Origin: Norana najaformis
Taxonomy: Eukaryota; Annelida; Clitellata; Crassiclitellata; Hormogastridae
DNA: 64,000 nucleotides
Assembly (NCBI GenBank): GCA_964023275.1
Contig: OZ029916.1
Location: forward strand, 31,177,087 to 31,241,086
Reading direction: 5' to 3'
Position 1 is the first letter of the stretch; the number at the start of each line of letters is the position of its first letter. The notes under the pieces are model-generated. The model made no database searches, was not told the origin of the DNA, and worked only from the letters and a program-made list of their open reading frames with translations. Of this stretch, positions 47,101 to 57,900 are shown piece by piece. Both the position numbers and the translations under genes were made by a program.

Positions 47101-47630
47101 AAATGAACCGCTCATAAATTAACTGTACATAGATTAGTTATGCACATACATTAACTGCACATAGGTTAAATAAGCATGAGCTAACTTATCTGTTAACTGC
47201 ACGTACCTCTGAGACGCTGAATAAACTCTACGGTGCGCTGAATCCGGTATAACGTTACAAAAGCAAGCATAGAGTATTTATTTTAATTATAAATAATACG
47301 TGTTATCCATAAATAGATAAAATATTACTGTTACAACAACAGTATTTTCTTACAATACGTACAGCGCATTTGGTCTCAAAGAACATACTGAAGCATCCGA
47401 ATTTACGTTACTTTCAAGCTACGACAGCGTTTTGTTGTCTGGATATGGTTTAGAATATTTGCGCTGCTTTTAATAAAAACTAACAGAAAACCAAATAAAC
47501 TCCTGAACTAATTATCTTAAAACATTACTTTGTTTTAATTGGTTTATTTCTATTTATTTTTTATAAGTAAGCCAAATAGCGCAGAAAGAACCAAACTCGG
47601 TCTATTATCGTTCATGTTGGTTAGATTCAT
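44189..47630. other. Region between genes A and B, left part: no gene seen
   Basis: The gene A 3' UTR should lie at the left end (AATAAA at 44319). An 83-codon frame at 44697-44948 is lysine/glutamate-rich and unrecognised. (TGCA/TGTA) words at 46040-46095. Confidence 0.5.
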
Positions 47631-47639
47631 TTGAAATCC

Positions 47640-47825
47640 TGATGATCTGAGATGATCTGACATAATCTAGGTTGATCTGACCTGATCCAAGTTGATCTGA
47701 GCTGAGTTGATCTGACCTGATTCGATTCGATCTGATCTGAGTTGATCTGACCCTGATATGAGTTGATCTGATCTGAGTTGATCTGATCCGAACTGAGTTC
47801 ATATGATCTTATCTGATCTTGCCGA
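47640..47825. repeat. GATCTGAGTTGATCTGA tandem repeat
   Basis: About 15 degenerate copies of a 10-17 bp word built on GATCTGA and GTTGATCTGA. Confidence 0.85.
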
Positions 47826-47929
47826 TCTTTGCAACCAATATGGACATAAAGTTGTTAATGATCTGACTCCTTGCATCGCAATCACAATAAATATAGATCT
47901 CATGTCCCATGGTGGAAAGTGAGGGGCTA

Positions 47930-48140
47930 TTCATTTGCCACTGTTGGGACCTTGATTGACGAATCCCAATGCCCTGGACAAGGGGTCGGTGCATCATAGC
48001 ACTTAATGTTTCATTCCCAGTTTATGCTGGCACCAAATTCTTGCTTGATGCAGAGACAATTGTGTGCGCCAACAACTTGTCTAGGACTTTACAATGAGTC
48101 CGCTCTGCAGGAGCGAACCCACAATCGTTGGATAACAGAA
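47930..48140 (+). repeat. Dispersed repeat family R4
   Basis: It has TTGGGACCTTGATTGACGAA, CAATGCCCTGGACAAGGGGT and AATGAGTCCGCTCTGCAGGA. It is collinear with 4440-4690 at moderate identity. Confidence 0.45.
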
Positions 48141-48594
48141 CATTTAGAATATACAGTTTCTTCTGTGAAAGGCGCTGTGCAATACAGCGTGTTTGAGAGC
48201 TATTAAAAAGTCTAGATAAATATCCCCATATAAAAAAACACACAGGTAAGAACACTGTTACAGATCGTTGTACATGATATTGTCTGGATTCATCCGGATC
48301 TTGTTGCATCTGCTTTCGTTACTTCGTAAATGAATGCTATAAGAACAAACACAGAATTACCGTAGAACTGATACGAACTTATTAATGAACCATTAATTGA
48401 TGTTATGATTATTATAAAGTGTTTCGCGACGTTTCTAGTTTCTTTCTCGTTGGAGCTTTCTCTTTCCAGTTTGTATAATGTCAACACCGATATGCTGCTT
48501 GCTGTGTTATCACACGTTATTTTTAATTATCATAAATCTTACATGAAGCCTTCTTTTTATTTCACGATAGCCTTGACTTTAATGTCAAGTATAC

Positions 48595-48679
48595 CTAATG
48601 TGATATAATGTGATGTGATATAACGTGATGTGATATAATGTGATGTGATGTAATGTGATATAACGTGATGTGATATAAT
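48595..48679. repeat. TGATATAATGTGATG tandem repeat, left half
   Basis: A 15-bp type unit (TGATATAACGTGATG). It continues at 49367-49550 after the solo LTR. Confidence 0.92.
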
Positions 48680-49366
48680 TGTCACGGACTGCCCTGGTAT
48701 ACGGACGAGCTCTCCATTGATAATACCATATACCGTATAAGTTACTAGACTATAAACGTAAATACACGTCGATGGTCGGTTGATGGCCGTGGGGTCCAGA
48801 GGGTCATGAGATGGGCATGACGTCATCATACGACCGAAGGATAAAAACGCGAGGTGTGCGAACAACGGGTTTTTTCAATTCAGTCTTTTCAGAAGAACGA
48901 GTCGTCGTGGTACGAAAAAGTCTTCGCATAAGAAAGAGTTCAGTTGTCGCTGAAGGAAGTGTGGTAGCTCGCTTCAGGACGTCGCCGGGGGCAAGGACTT
49001 GTCAAGGACAGCCCGCTTCTTTCACCCGTCTACGTGGAGAGGGTTACGAAACGGTTTGCAGAAAACCCAGGACAAAGGTACCGTCGCCTCGATCCGCTCA
49101 GAACTTACCCCACCATGGAATCGTGAGTTTTAGCCAGTTGTGGTTGGAGGGACCTGGGAAGGGCACGGCCATCGACCGGGTGTTGGAATATGTAAAGATG
49201 TACTGTAAAGATAATTCTAGTTTGTATATATGTTGCTCATTGTGTTACTATAGGTATAAATATCGGTGTTGTGGTCAATCGAATATTTCTTGTCTCGCCA
49301 CCACTCACAACCTCCCCGGCTGGTTAGGCCTAGGATATAATTCGCCATCCCACGTAAACCGTGACA
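48680..49366 (+). mobile_element. Solo LTR of an LTR retrotransposon
   Basis: The 687-bp block begins TGTCACGG and ends CCGTGACA, so it has TG...CA termini in an 8-bp inverted repeat. It is flanked on both sides by ATAAT (48675-48679 and 49367-49371), a 5-bp target duplication. It sits inside a TGATATAATGTGATG tandem repeat that is interrupted cleanly. No internal gag-pol sequence is present, so it is a solo LTR left by recombination. An open frame across it is not a host gene. The plus orientation is proposed from the TATA-like box. Confidence 0.88.
48818..48848 (+). promoter_or_regulatory. CRE/ATF palindrome and TATA-like box in the solo LTR
   Basis: TGACGTCA, the full CREB/ATF consensus, is at 48818-48825. 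ATAAAAAC follows at 48841, about 15 bp downstream. This spacing suits a retrotransposon promoter reading to the right, toward gene B. Activity is inferred. Confidence 0.5.
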
Positions 49367-49550
49367 ATAATGCGATGTGATATAACGTGATGTAATATAA
49401 CGTGATTTGATGCAACGTGGTGTGATATAACGTGATGTGATATAATGTGATGTGATATAATGCGATTTGATATAATGTGATTTGATATAACGTGGTGTGA
49501 TATAATGTGGTGTGATATAATATGATGTGATATAATGTGATGTGATGCAG
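49367..49550. repeat. TGATATAATGTGATG tandem repeat, right half
   Basis: Same unit as 48595-48679, about 12 copies. Confidence 0.92.
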
Positions 49551-51114
49551 GCATCTAATCTAAGTCAACGTTGAACCTGCTGTATTGATAAGTACTTAGC
49601 AACTCCAAACAAGTACTATTTAACCTTTAGCGCAAGTTGTCAACTGCCATGTGGCAGCCACAGCGTTACACACGTTCATGATTGCATTTTATGGTAACAT
49701 AATGATATGCTTTTGCAAGACATAATATGAAACGTTTCACCTGATCAGGTTCTTATTGACAAAACTGTTCCAATGTCCACACGTGGTTTCCTAATCTCTA
49801 TAGACCTAGATGTGACTTAGATAATCGTCGAAGAAATCACAATTTCAGAAAGTTTTAAAAACAAAGCAATCGTTCATTAACAGACCTATATACTTGTCAT
49901 CATAATTTGACAGATACACAGATTTTACTTAGTAACGACCATCGACGGTGTCTTGAGCATTAATACAGTGGCGCTATAGAAGTTGTCATACTGTTACTAG
50001 ATTATTGTATAATGGCGCTGTAGAATTACGCGGAAAATGAAAGAAGCCTACAGTGATGACCGGGATCGCCAATAAGCTTTTGTAATTTCCTGTGTTTTAA
50101 AAAGTTACTTCCTCTTCCTAGACAAACGCCATTGGCCGCCTGTAATACACTCCTTTATACTTGCAGTATGGTTGCGTGAATATTTTTCTCTTTAGATCGA
50201 GAACTTGTTTTGACCACAGCCTTGTATATTTTAACACTCAATAGACCTGCAGATTATATTTAGGGGTAGAAATCCAGGGGTTACCTATATAGGCCTGTGA
50301 TTTACTTGCGTTTATGTTGAACCACTGCGTTGCATTTATTTTTGACTTTGTGGCCTAGTCATAAAGTGCATGACTGGCCTGTTGGAGCTAACGGTGACGT
50401 TAATGAACTCTTGACCCTGAATTATATCTTCGTATCTTCTTGCCTACGGACGTTTTTTACCTCGAGCGCAAACGGGAAACTTTCAGGCCAGACTAGAAAA
50501 TATCCCAATCTAGGTGTTTTTTTGCCATGTACAGAGTTTACTAGTTTCAACCACATGTTCGCATTTCTGTACATGTAGTAGACTCTTGGTAGCTGATAAA
50601 CAAGTTGAATGTTAGAAAAGAAACAGGATTTCTGAAGTCTTCAGAATTTGCTGCTCGTGTATCCCGATACAGTACGGACGTTTACGTATGTCTTTCTGTG
50701 TACACAGGTCCTCTTGCTCCCTGCCGTTGACTGTTATGGCTATCTAGCTAGGGTATCACATAGGTATTATATACATGTCTCAGAGAACCAGGAAGTATTC
50801 AAGTCGGTCTAAGCGATCTACAGCGATTATCAGATCCTAACTGAGTTTTCGGTGATCTGAAAAATTCAGCATGATTAAGGACATGAGTGACCACAAGGTG
50901 AGTTCAAGATAATCATAAGCTTCATCAAAGTCAGTAATCTTCTGTTTTTCTAGTAGTTTTTACCACATTTCTTGATGCATTTGCCTGTGGCATACGGATA
51001 TTCTATACGGGCTGATGGTCATCGGTCGCCTCACATGACCCGTCTCACCAACCTAGGACAAGATATTTGAACAATGCGTTTTTAATTAATAACAACGACG
51101 ACGATTCTGTTAAT

Positions 51115-51198
51115 GCCCCTACCACTACTACTACTACTACTACCACTACCATTATTACTACAACTACTACTACTACCACCACTACTACTACTACTCTC
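51115..51198. repeat. (CTA)n microsatellite
   Basis: CTA triplets with ACC and ATT interruptions. Confidence 0.93.
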
Positions 51199-51529
51199 CT
51201 GGTCCAGTTTATAGTGGAATACAAGCACACTGTGAACAGGATCCACGTGTAGCCCGTTTCTGCCCTTCACTTGCCTTTAATCTAGCTCTAGAACGTGGGA
51301 ACCACAAAAACCTGTGGCTTTATCTGGTTTGGTAGAGTAATTGTAACTGTAATGATGACAATTTATACAGCATCGTAAATAGCTAGCTAGTTCTAGGGTG
51401 CTTGACAGTGTCAATTGTCAGCGCCAGCACTGAGAGTTACACTGTAGATGGATTTTGGGTTCCCGTTTGAGAAGGTCCACGATGATAGACCGATATACGA
51501 ATATGCGATCTAATGCTGCATATTAGTCG

Positions 51530-51795
51530 GTATGTATGTATGTATATATGTATGTGTGTATGTATGTATGTACGTATGTATGTATGTATGTATGTATGCA
51601 TGTATGTAGGTAGGTTGGTAGGTAGGTAGGTCGTAGGTAGGTAGCAGTGGCGGATTTAGCTATAGGCGTGAGGATGGTTCGCCCCGCGCCTATCCCTCAG
51701 ACCAGACCCGTGCATGGTGAAGTGCCAGAATGTGGAGCCCCCACGCAAGTAATCACGGAGCCGCCACTGGTAGGTAGGTAAGTAGGTAGATGGGT
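51530..51795. repeat. (TATG)n then (GTAG)n, split by a MITE
   Basis: TATG tetramers at 51530-51607 and GTAG tetramers at 51608-51644. The GTAG run resumes at 51770 after the 125-bp element. Confidence 0.93.
51645..51769. mobile_element. 125-bp MITE with CAGTGGCGG terminal inverted repeats
   Basis: It begins CAGTGGCGGATTTAG and ends CCGCCACTG, a perfect 9-bp terminal inverted repeat. It is flanked by GTAGGTAG on each side, which fits an 8-bp hAT-type target duplication. The host site is itself a GTAG repeat, so the duplication is not proof. No coding capacity. Confidence 0.65.
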
Positions 51796-53884
51796 ACGTA
51801 TCTGGACATTTGCATAACGCCTTTTGAGAAGAACGAATAGCCACTGTTCGAGGATCTGTATCTAGGCAGTTGAACTAAGACGGTTTCATTCATTGGTTTT
51901 TAGACCTCGACAGGAAACACTGCACGGCATTCGTTCTGTATTCCTTTCGTTCGGTCGTTCATTCGCTCATTCGTCAGGGACCTAACGAAACTGATGTAAT
52001 AACTTAGGCCTATACAGTAGAAGTTGGGTATTACTTGACACACTAATTAACCTGTTAGTAGACCATGTGTTATTTGTTCTACACAGCTACTTTGTTTCCT
52101 TTGGCCTCCAAAGTAGCAAGCTAATTAGAACAAATAGCCCAAAAGCCGCTTCGGCAAGCACATATGCCCCTACATGTGACACGTGCACTTATGTGCAATG
52201 TGCCTTTTCTGCACTTGAATGCACATGTGTTTATGTTTTTATGCAGAATATAGACTACATAAGCTGACACCATTTAAATTGACTGATGAATTACGAAGTA
52301 TTTCTGAGTCGTTATTCCCCAGGGTTTCTATAATTAGACAACTATAGGCTATTCGTTACAGGCTGTAGGACTACAGAAAAGGCTTGTAGGCCTTACTGTC
52401 TTTCTGTTTTCGTGGAAATGTGTAATGACTGAAAATTAAATTTTTTGCTGGAAGAAGACCGAAACGGGAAATATCGGTCGAACTCCGCCTCTTTGCCTCA
52501 TTTTTCTTCACTTTCGGTCATGTTTTGCTATCAATAGCCCACCATCAGCCTCTCTTGTGCACAACAACAACGACAACAGACAGACAGACAGACAGACAAA
52601 CTGTGTAGCAGTACTTTGTGCTACACTGGTTCGACTGCCCGTAACAAGGTGCCGTGATTTTTTAAACTGAATAAACTTCCACCGCTTTTGAAATTTTTGT
52701 AAGGCACAACTTCACAACTTGCATGAAAATTTTACTTTTCATTAGGGCCTATAAGTGAGAGTTACCGGTTTAACGGCTGGGATGATCTTTTCACGGATTC
52801 ATTAAGTTTTGCAACAGGTGTCCAACGCTTTTCGCCAAATCCGAATTTAGGCACACGGAAACTGAAATTCTTAGGGTCAAAACCCCTCTGGCCCCCAGAT
52901 TTTCGAGTGTAACATGGTCCTCTGGCTAGGTCCCTTTGCCGATGCCCATGACAGTGTTATGTGATACGGTTTGCAGTTCGAAGTTTTCCGTTCCATGTTC
53001 TGAGAATTTTTTGGAAATCTCTAGAATCCAGAATCGAGTCAATCTGGTGGGTGAGAATCTGTGAATTTTATTAGCCGTCGTTGAATTAAGGGCCTGCAGG
53101 AAATTGAACTAATCTATGCCTGAGTCATGCTTTAGAAATTAAACTTCAATCAATTGTTACACGTTTCTAGAGCTAGGCGCTAAAAACTTGACAATTTTAT
53201 TTGAGTCTCATGCATGTTGTTTTCACTGACAACGAGCCGACGTTTCGCTTTTACGTTAACCTATAGTTTTCCGAAATTGTTATTCAGTTATATCCTTACA
53301 AGGCCGTCGTTGCCGATGGCTTCTAATTTTAAAGGAGATAAGCTTTCTCGCTGCTGTGACGTCATCGTCTATCGAGGGTATGTGTACAAAAATAGCACAT
53401 AATAGCACACACCATAAATAAAACTAAAACGCGACGTTCATATCTATATTTCCTGGTCAGTCCGGTTTAACCACTTGCAAATGAAACTGGCGTCATTCTG
53501 CAAAAACACTCTGGTGGTATGTGTATTATTATTGTTCATGGTAGTGGTAATAGTAGCAGTGTCGGTGGCGGTGGTGGTATAAGAAGATTTATAAAGCCCA
53601 AGTTTTTATAATTAAATTTCATGGCAAATGCGTTGACAGTGCGTCGGTCTAATTAGATGCCATAAACAGGTAAGTCTTCATTTTATTCCTGAAACTTCGA
53701 AAGAAAGTTCTGGAACACTGAGTTCGACAGGCAGCGCATTCAAGACCTTTGGGCCTCAGGTGCACCTAAAGTTCTTACACGCATCACGCGTCATCTTATG
53801 ACGTCCTCTAAGTAGATGTCTGAGAATCTGAACACATAAATCTGAGGCGTGGATGTATTTTCGCTAGGGTCCAAGATGCATGAA

Positions 53885-54175
53885 TTATACAAAAGCCAGG
53901 GTGAAGTAGTTAGTCTTAAGAAGTGATTTAAAAGATGATAGCGAGTTTGCAAGTCGGGCCTTTTGTGGTAGACGATTCCATATGCGAGGAACACAGCAGC
54001 TAAAGGCACGTGATCCTACAATTGTCCTGAAGCAAGGTTCTTGCAACAAACCAGTATCGGAGGAATGCAAGGATCTAGGAGGGCGATATGGAGTCAGCGA
54101 AGTATTAAGATATGATGGTAGGCCAGTGTTCCGAGCCTTAAAGGTCAAGCACGCAATTTTAAACTTAAACGCCAT
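53885..54175 (-). mobile_element. LINE fragment, C-terminal end of ORF2
   Basis: The minus-strand frame reads FKIACLTFKARNTGLPSYLN, RSLHSSDTGLL, SRAFSCCVPRIWNRLPQKAR and SLSSFKSLLKTNYFTLAF. This is the classic ORF2 C-terminus of LINEs with Y-K-A-L/...A-P-x-x-W-N-x-L-P. It lies 5' of gene B on the opposite strand. Confidence 0.85.
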
Positions 54176-54359
54176 TCAACAAGAAGTTCACGAAGGCGAT
54201 CTAATGCATTCGATGAAGAAGTACATGTAACAAATAATTATGTAATTATATATAACGGTTAATGTTAGGGCTATTGTTAATGCTTGGGTTAGCAATTGAC
54301 TGTTATCTTGCTCTAGACCGGATTACAAGTGATCTTCTTGTTATCTAAGCCTACTAGAA

Positions 54360-54450
54360 TGACGATTAATTCATTGAAAAATGAGCAGGGTCGAGGCAAG
54401 AGGGTCACTATAGTAAAGCGTGTACATTTACATTTTACATTTACATGTTT
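54360..54450 (+). mobile_element. SINE 3'-end fragment (family S1)
   Basis: It has ATTCATTGAAAAATGAGCAG, GGTCGAGGCAAGAGGGTCAC and an ACATTTTACATTTACATG tail. It lies just upstream of gene B exon 1. Confidence 0.6.
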
Positions 54451-54570
54451 CAGCCTTCTGGACCAGCAACACTCTCCTGACCATTCCAGCTGAAGGCAGG
54501 TCTTCCATCTGACCCACTGATCGTCCAACATTCCGATTTACCTGGAAAAACCAAGGATCCATTCCTATCG

Positions 54571-54925
54571 ATGGCTGACCCCCGCAATTTGCCCAAAGGC
54601 CGCGGGCCGGGGTCAGACGCGAACGATGAGGCTTACAAGATTCCCGACACGAGGCACTATAAGACGCTTATCGAGAACAACTACGACTCCCATCTTCAGC
54701 TGGGCCGGTCAATCCGTCCAGAGAAGTGCCCGGTCTTGGCCAGCCGCCTGCTGAAACCCGATGAGAGAGACGCCTCTCTAAACAAGGATGGAGTTCAGTA
54801 TTTGGGGTTGGAGGTGCTTAACGTCTGGATGGAGAAACAAGGAAGCACGATCTGGGTGCTCAAGGACACCCTGGAAAAAATGCAACTTTGGGACACTTTG
54901 GCTCTACTCGAAAAAGCCAGATTCG
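54571..54925 (+). CDS. Gene B exon 1: Death domain
   Basis: It starts at MADPRNLPKGRGPG and has an N-terminal extension (YKIPDTRHYKTLIENN). The Death domain reads LGRSIRPEKCPVLASRLL, then YLGLEVLNVWMEKQGSTIWV and LKDTLEKMQLWDTLALLE. The L-x-x-W-x-x-x-x-G-x-T...L...L-x-x-x-x-x-x-D-x-L-x-x-L-E ending is typical of Death domains. The donor is GTTAGG in phase 1. Confidence 0.8.
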
Positions 54926-57900
54926 GTTAGGATTCGTTCTCTCATTAGCGAATAACGATAATGATCTATTTAAGTTTTCACTCATACGTCAAGCCGTATC
55001 CCTAACTGACTGATTGATTGCTTGATTGCTTGATCGATTGTTTGATTGCTTGACTGACTGACAGAGACTGACTTACTGATTGACTGATTCATTCATTCAT
55101 TCGTTCTTTCATTCGTTATTCGTTCATTCATTCTCTCATTTATCCATCCACTATCCAGTCATTGATGCCAACTGTAGCTCCGTTCGTATGTTAGTCTGTC
55201 TCGACCAGCTTGCATAGTGGTTCGTTGCGTCGATATTTCGCCCATGCAGCGTCCGGGATTCGAATCCCGGTTCAACATATGAAGTTGGCAATGCATTGTC
55301 GAGCCACGTCAACCGATGTTCTCCAGTTTTTAAGCTGTCCATTTGAAGTCAACGGCCAGATCCTCAAGTACAATAAAAGCAGTCAGGTGGCGGGTTTATG
55401 GAGTTCGTTAAGGATGCATCCTCTAAATTCAGAGGACTGGCCCAATCAGTTTGTCCCTGACGCCAATTCCTCCCATTAACTCTCAATCACGGATCTTCGA
55501 CAGGACTATAACAATTGAGTTTAAATTACTTTAACATGACTAAGTATTCTTTAGTTTCGTTCTCATACCAAATTTTATCAACTTTTACTTTCCCAAACGT
55601 AACCTTACTCTATCTCCCGTTGCCTTGCCTTACTTTACCTTATCTAAAGGTCTCTAACTTACCTTATTTTGAGTCTTCTTACCCGGTCTTAGATTTTCTT
55701 ACCTCCCTTTTACATTAGGTCTTATCCGACATTACATTACCTTGTCTTCCCTTTCCTTTCCTTGCCTTACCTTTCTTTACCGTACATTACCGTACCATAG
55801 CATATGTTTTGAAAGGTGGTTGTGTTGCCTGTAGATTACGTACCACTGTACATCATGATATTTGAGGCGGGAGAAGAAACGAGCGAACCGCTTATCAAGC
55901 AAATGAAGACCGTTCCCGGTGCAAAGCCACTGGTCGACGTTGTTCGACCCATCATCTATCGCAAGCAAGGCTTAAAGCTGGCTCAGAGAGAGAAAATCCT
56001 CGATCTTCGTTTGGTTCGATCTAGCGATGGCGATCAGGAAATGATCTGGAATTCCCCCGCTAGGAACTTCAAGGTATGGCCACTTCTCGAATTAGTCAAG
56101 CGCTCCATCCACATAGTTGATGGAGCCGCTGCCTTGTAACCATTTTAGTTCACGGCCCTTACAGCTGGACGAGCTGTAAGGGCCGTGAACTAAAATGCTT
56201 ACAGGTTAATTCATAATAACAACAATAAGCGTTAATGGAAGCGCTATATAAGTATCTTATTATACTCCTGATAATATTGCCATTGGCAAAGGCGTCTACG
56301 TCTTGTTTTTAAATTAAGTTGCCCCCGCTCGAATTGGTAGCTGAGATACGCCCCTGCTAATGAATACAGTCCAGTTGCCGTAGAGGTACAGTGGTTCAGC
56401 CGAAGGGTCTTTACGAGACCTTCTCCTCCACCCTGAAGACCGCGCCTCTTAGCACAAATTTTGTGGCGCTTGATATCCATAGCTGGAATCATAAGTGTGA
56501 TCTCCAGATTTCTTCAGCGCCCAAAAAATTTACACCTACATGAAAGTTCTCCCATGGTAGCGCTATGCAAAGGGTTAGCAGGCCTACTTGGATAAACAAA
56601 CATGAATAGAATAAATGTCCGCCTTCAATGACTTTTACGATGGTCTGTTTGGTTAGCGCTGAGCCTATAATCGAAAGGCGTGCTGAATGGATTTCGTGTA
56701 ACGACCGTGGGCAAGTTTCTTGCTCCCACGTGCCTCTGTCACCACACGGTATAACTTGGCAAGCGGCCAGTCCTGTGATGCATTGATCCGGTCCGTGTCC
56801 AGAACCTTGGGATTCGTCCACTGCAGGATCAACGGAGCAGGAAGAACAGGAATGATCTCATCCCTTATGTTCCAGTATTGAACACAGCAGCTTTACTTTT
56901 ACTGCTACTGTTACTCTTTCAGTCCGTCGGAGTCAGTAAATGAGTACTTTGGGAGGATAAAAGCGGTGTCTGCTGCTTGACTGCCATGGTTGTGTTTGTG
57001 CCTCGGATCCCTTGGCCTTAGAGGAGTTCGGTCTGAAGATGCGTCCTAACTTTACCTTAACGACAACATCAATTTCACAACAGGACAATCTTTTCTTGCG
57101 GGATGTGGCGTCACAATAATTTCGCTCTAAGCTCAAAACTTACCTCTTCCAGTCTGTTTGTGGTTCTTAACATTTCCTGTTGTCTGGCTTCAGTGTGCAT
57201 TTCTGAACTTTGTAAGGAGGGCATCATCAGATTGTATAGGCCTACAACTGTATTATATTGCATTGTAAAAATTGTCAAAGTCATTGTCAACAGATAGATT
57301 CGAACTCCTGACGGTTTGACACGTTAGCATTTATCGGCCACTTCGACCCTTTAACCTTTGACATTTAACCCTTTGGCTCTTTAACACTTTGGCTTTTTAA
57401 CCGTTTGTGAATGGTAAATGTACATGTTTTTCTATAGCGACCGTATGGCCTCGACCCTGCTAATTTTTCAACGAATTAATCGGGGTGAGATCCTTCTCCT
57501 CCGCTGCACGTTTGAATTGGCGCCACGCCATTTGAGGTTCCCGTGTATGGACCGTGCTAGCCCGAGATTTGAGTCTCTGTTAGTTACAGATGTTGTAGCG
57601 CCTTTGTAAGCTTCCCAGTAGGCGCTATTTTAATAGCAAGATACATACATACAATACATACATAGATATATGTGTATATATATGCTTACAGGCATGTTTC
57701 TTTATGTAGCGACCGGCACCCGAATCTTTGGCGTTGTGACCCTTTGGCTCTTTAAACCTTTTGCCTTTCAACTTTTTGGCCCTTTAACCCTGTGGCATTT
57801 TAACTATTTGGCCCTTTAATCCTTGACCCCTTGTTTCCTTTACGCTTTGCCCTGAACTTTAAAACTGATATATAATGTGGTTGTTTTCAGGGCGAGCAAG

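Larger units (their letters stand above)
49560..53880. other. Region between genes A and B, right part: no gene seen
   Basis: It holds a (CTA)n run, (TATG)n and (GTAG)n runs and a MITE. A block at 53580-53790 has TTCGACAGGCAGCGCATTCA-type wording that looks repeat-derived but is not assigned. 5' exons of gene B could lie here unseen. Confidence 0.5.

Noticed and set aside
48811..49380. A 189-codon plus-strand open frame
   Set aside because: It lies almost wholly inside the 687-bp solo LTR, shows no protein family pattern, and runs past the LTR end into the tandem repeat.
55205..55295. A possible tRNA gene
   Set aside because: The T-arm and B box are perfect but acceptor and anticodon stems do not pair, and a related fragment is at 63190, so a SINE head is more likely.
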